Shown here piece after piece: positions 62,841 to 64,000 of a stretch of 64,000 nucleotides of DNA; position 1 is the stretch's first letter; each line of letters opens with the position of its first letter. The DNA is taken from NCBI GenBank assembly GCA_046349435.1, contig JAXMCI010000044.1, forward strand, positions 1-64,000, in the 5' to 3' direction. This DNA comes from JAXMCI01 sp046349435 (GTDB taxonomy: Bacteria > Pseudomonadota > Alphaproteobacteria > Dongiales > Dongiaceae). A model generated the notes under the pieces. It worked only from the letters and a program-made list of their open reading frames with translations. It had not been told where the DNA came from and searched no databases. A program made the position numbers and the translations under genes.

Positions 62841-64000
62841 ATGACCAGCGTCGACGACACCGAGCCCGGCGACCGGAGCGCCCTGCCGGGCGGGGACCGT
62901 TCCGGCCGCTGGCCCCTCAATCGCTGGTTCGTCTCGACCGCCGCGCTCGGCCTGCCGCAGGCCGCCGGCCCGGTCGCCTTCTCGCTGCTCGCCCTGAGCG
63001 CGAACCGCGATGCCAGCGGCGGCGCCGCCATGATCCTCGGCATGACGCTCGCCCAGGTGGCCGGCGCCATCCCGGTGACCCGGCTCGGCAGGAACGTGGC
63101 TCCGGCGACGTTCCTGAGGCTGCTGGTGGGCATCCGGACGGCGGCCCTGGCGACGATCGCCCTGCTTGCCGCCTGCGGGACGCCGTTCCCCTGGCTGATC
63201 GCGAGCGCCGCGGTCGCGGGATCCGTCAACGGGGCGGCCTACGGGTATATGCGAGCCGTGCTCAACCGGCTGGTTCCGGTCGCGCGGCTGCCCCGGGCCA
63301 TCGGCATCGCGGCGACGCTCAACGAGGTGACCTTCGTGCTGGGCCCGGTGGCGGCCTCGGGGCTGGGCAGCGTCTCGCCGGTGCTCGCCGTCCTGGCGAT
63401 CGCGGCGCTCGGCGCCGCGCCGGCGCTGCTGGTGCCGCAGGTCGGCACCATCCACCCCGGCGACGCCCGGCATGTTCCAGGCTCGCTCCTCACCCCGACC
63501 ATCCTGCTGTGGCTTGCCTGCGCGACAGCGGGCGGGGCAGCCGTGGCCGCCGTGGAGATCGGCGCCGTCGCGCTGGCCCTGCGGTTCGGCTACCAGCCGG
63601 CGCTGGCCATCCTGTTCACCGTCCCCCTGTGCCTGGCCTCGGTGAGCGGCGGGATCTGGGTCAGCGTGCGCAACCGCACGGCAACGCGGCGGGCCGTCCT
63701 GGCCCAGCTCTCCGTCATGACGGCCGGGTCGGCCCTGGTGGCGCTCGGGCCGTCGGTCGCCACGACCGTCGTCGGGGCGGTCCTGGCCGGCTCCGTCATC
63801 GCCCCGCTGGGCACCTACTACTCGCTGGTCCTCGACAGGCTGGCGCCGCCGCGGCGGCGACCGGAGGTGTTCGCCCTTCTGCGCACCGCGAACTCGGTGG
63901 GCATCATCCTGGCGAGCGCCATGCTGACCACGGTCCCGCTCACCTCGGCCCTGATGGTCGTCACCGGGCTGATGATCGCCGTCACCCTGGCGGTCGGGAC
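62841..64000 (+). CDS. MFS-like membrane transporter, runs off the window end
   Basis: An open frame from ATG 62841 to the end with no stop codon; at least 386 residues are visible. After a hydrophilic N-terminus (about 35 residues) it is a polytopic protein with about ten hydrophobic segments (LPQAAGPVAFSLLAL, FVLGPVAASGLGSV, LLWLACATAGGAAVAAVEIGAVALAL, and others) and an ARLPRAIGIAATLNEVTFVLGP loop like that of the major facilitator superfamily. The substrate cannot be inferred. The gap to msrA is 82 nt; the ribosome site is weak. Confidence 0.75.
   Translation, partial: MTSVDDTEPGDRSALPGGDRSGRWPLNRWFVSTAALGLPQAAGPVAFSLLALSANRDASGGAAMILGMTLAQVAGAIPVTRLGRNVAPATFLRLLVGIRTAALATIALLAACGTPFPWLIASAAVAGSVNGAAYGYMRAVLNRLVPVARLPRAIGIAATLNEVTFVLGPVAASGLGSVSPVLAVLAIAALGAAPALLVPQVGTIHPGDARHVPGSLLTPTILLWLACATAGGAAVAAVEIGAVALALRFGYQPALAILFTVPLCLASVSGGIWVSVRNRTATRRAVLAQLSVMTAGSALVALGPSVATTVVGAVLAGSVIAPLGTYYSLVLDRLAPPRRRPEVFALLRTANSVGIILASAMLTTVPLTSALMVVTGLMIAVTLAVG

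Overview
The window is a very GC-rich, densely coded chromosomal segment from an alphaproteobacterium, most likely of the Rhodospirillales type. This rests on a GcrA-type cell-cycle regulator with GANTC sites upstream, a DUF2794 gene, the fabD-fabG-acpP-fabF-mltG-yicC-gmk arrangement, lptF/lptG beside pepA-holC, and a cvpA-purF pair. I cannot name the species. I see no rRNA, tRNA, CRISPR array, insertion sequence or prophage.

Region 1 (1-7.3 kb) is accessory. It starts with the end of a peptide ABC transporter locus (DppF-like ATPase) and an Ntn-type P1 peptidase. A reverse-strand group follows: a DUF305 Met-rich exported protein, an unrecognised 380-aa protein, and a 1050-aa CpXC-TPR-CHAT predicted protease translationally overlapped with it.

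Region 2 (7.4-43 kb) is mostly housekeeping. It holds pepA-holC; the envelope assembly genes lptF, lptG, lptD, surA and rsmA; the fatty-acid cluster fabD-fabG-acpP-fabF with mltG, yicC and gmk; a TPR-glycosyltransferase; rpsF-rpsR-rplI with a clear promoter and terminator; cfa; dnaB-alr; mlaE-mlaF; radA-cvpA-purF; der-bamB-yfgM; and gcrA. The lptF/lptG/lptD, surA, bamB and mla genes together serve outer-membrane biogenesis.

Region 3 (44-57 kb) is the most interesting part. It is a tightly packed, 12-gene reverse-strand operon with a divergent GntR-family gene and a palindrome in the shared promoter. It encodes a class III aminotransferase (broken here by one extra base), a DUF35 Zn-ribbon/OB protein, a thiolase, a B12-binding mutase subunit, a MeaB-type G-protein chaperone, a complete branched-chain-amino-acid-type ABC importer (with a LivM-LivG fusion), a large acyl-CoA mutase subunit, a GNAT and an AMP-forming acyl-CoA ligase. 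The mutase lacks the methylmalonyl-CoA mutase Tyr and Arg and carries Val, Asp and Gln instead, a pattern like 2-hydroxyisobutyryl-CoA mutase. I infer a pathway that imports a 2-hydroxy or branched acid, activates it to a CoA ester, isomerises it and cleaves it thiolytically.

Region 4 (57-64 kb) is mixed: a cysteine hydrolase, a DUF2142 membrane protein, an ArsR/AHSA1 pair with a clear operator-promoter, an alpha/beta hydrolase, a DUF1989 protein, msrA, and an MFS-like transporter running off the end. Dispersed palindromic repeats occupy several intergenic gaps.
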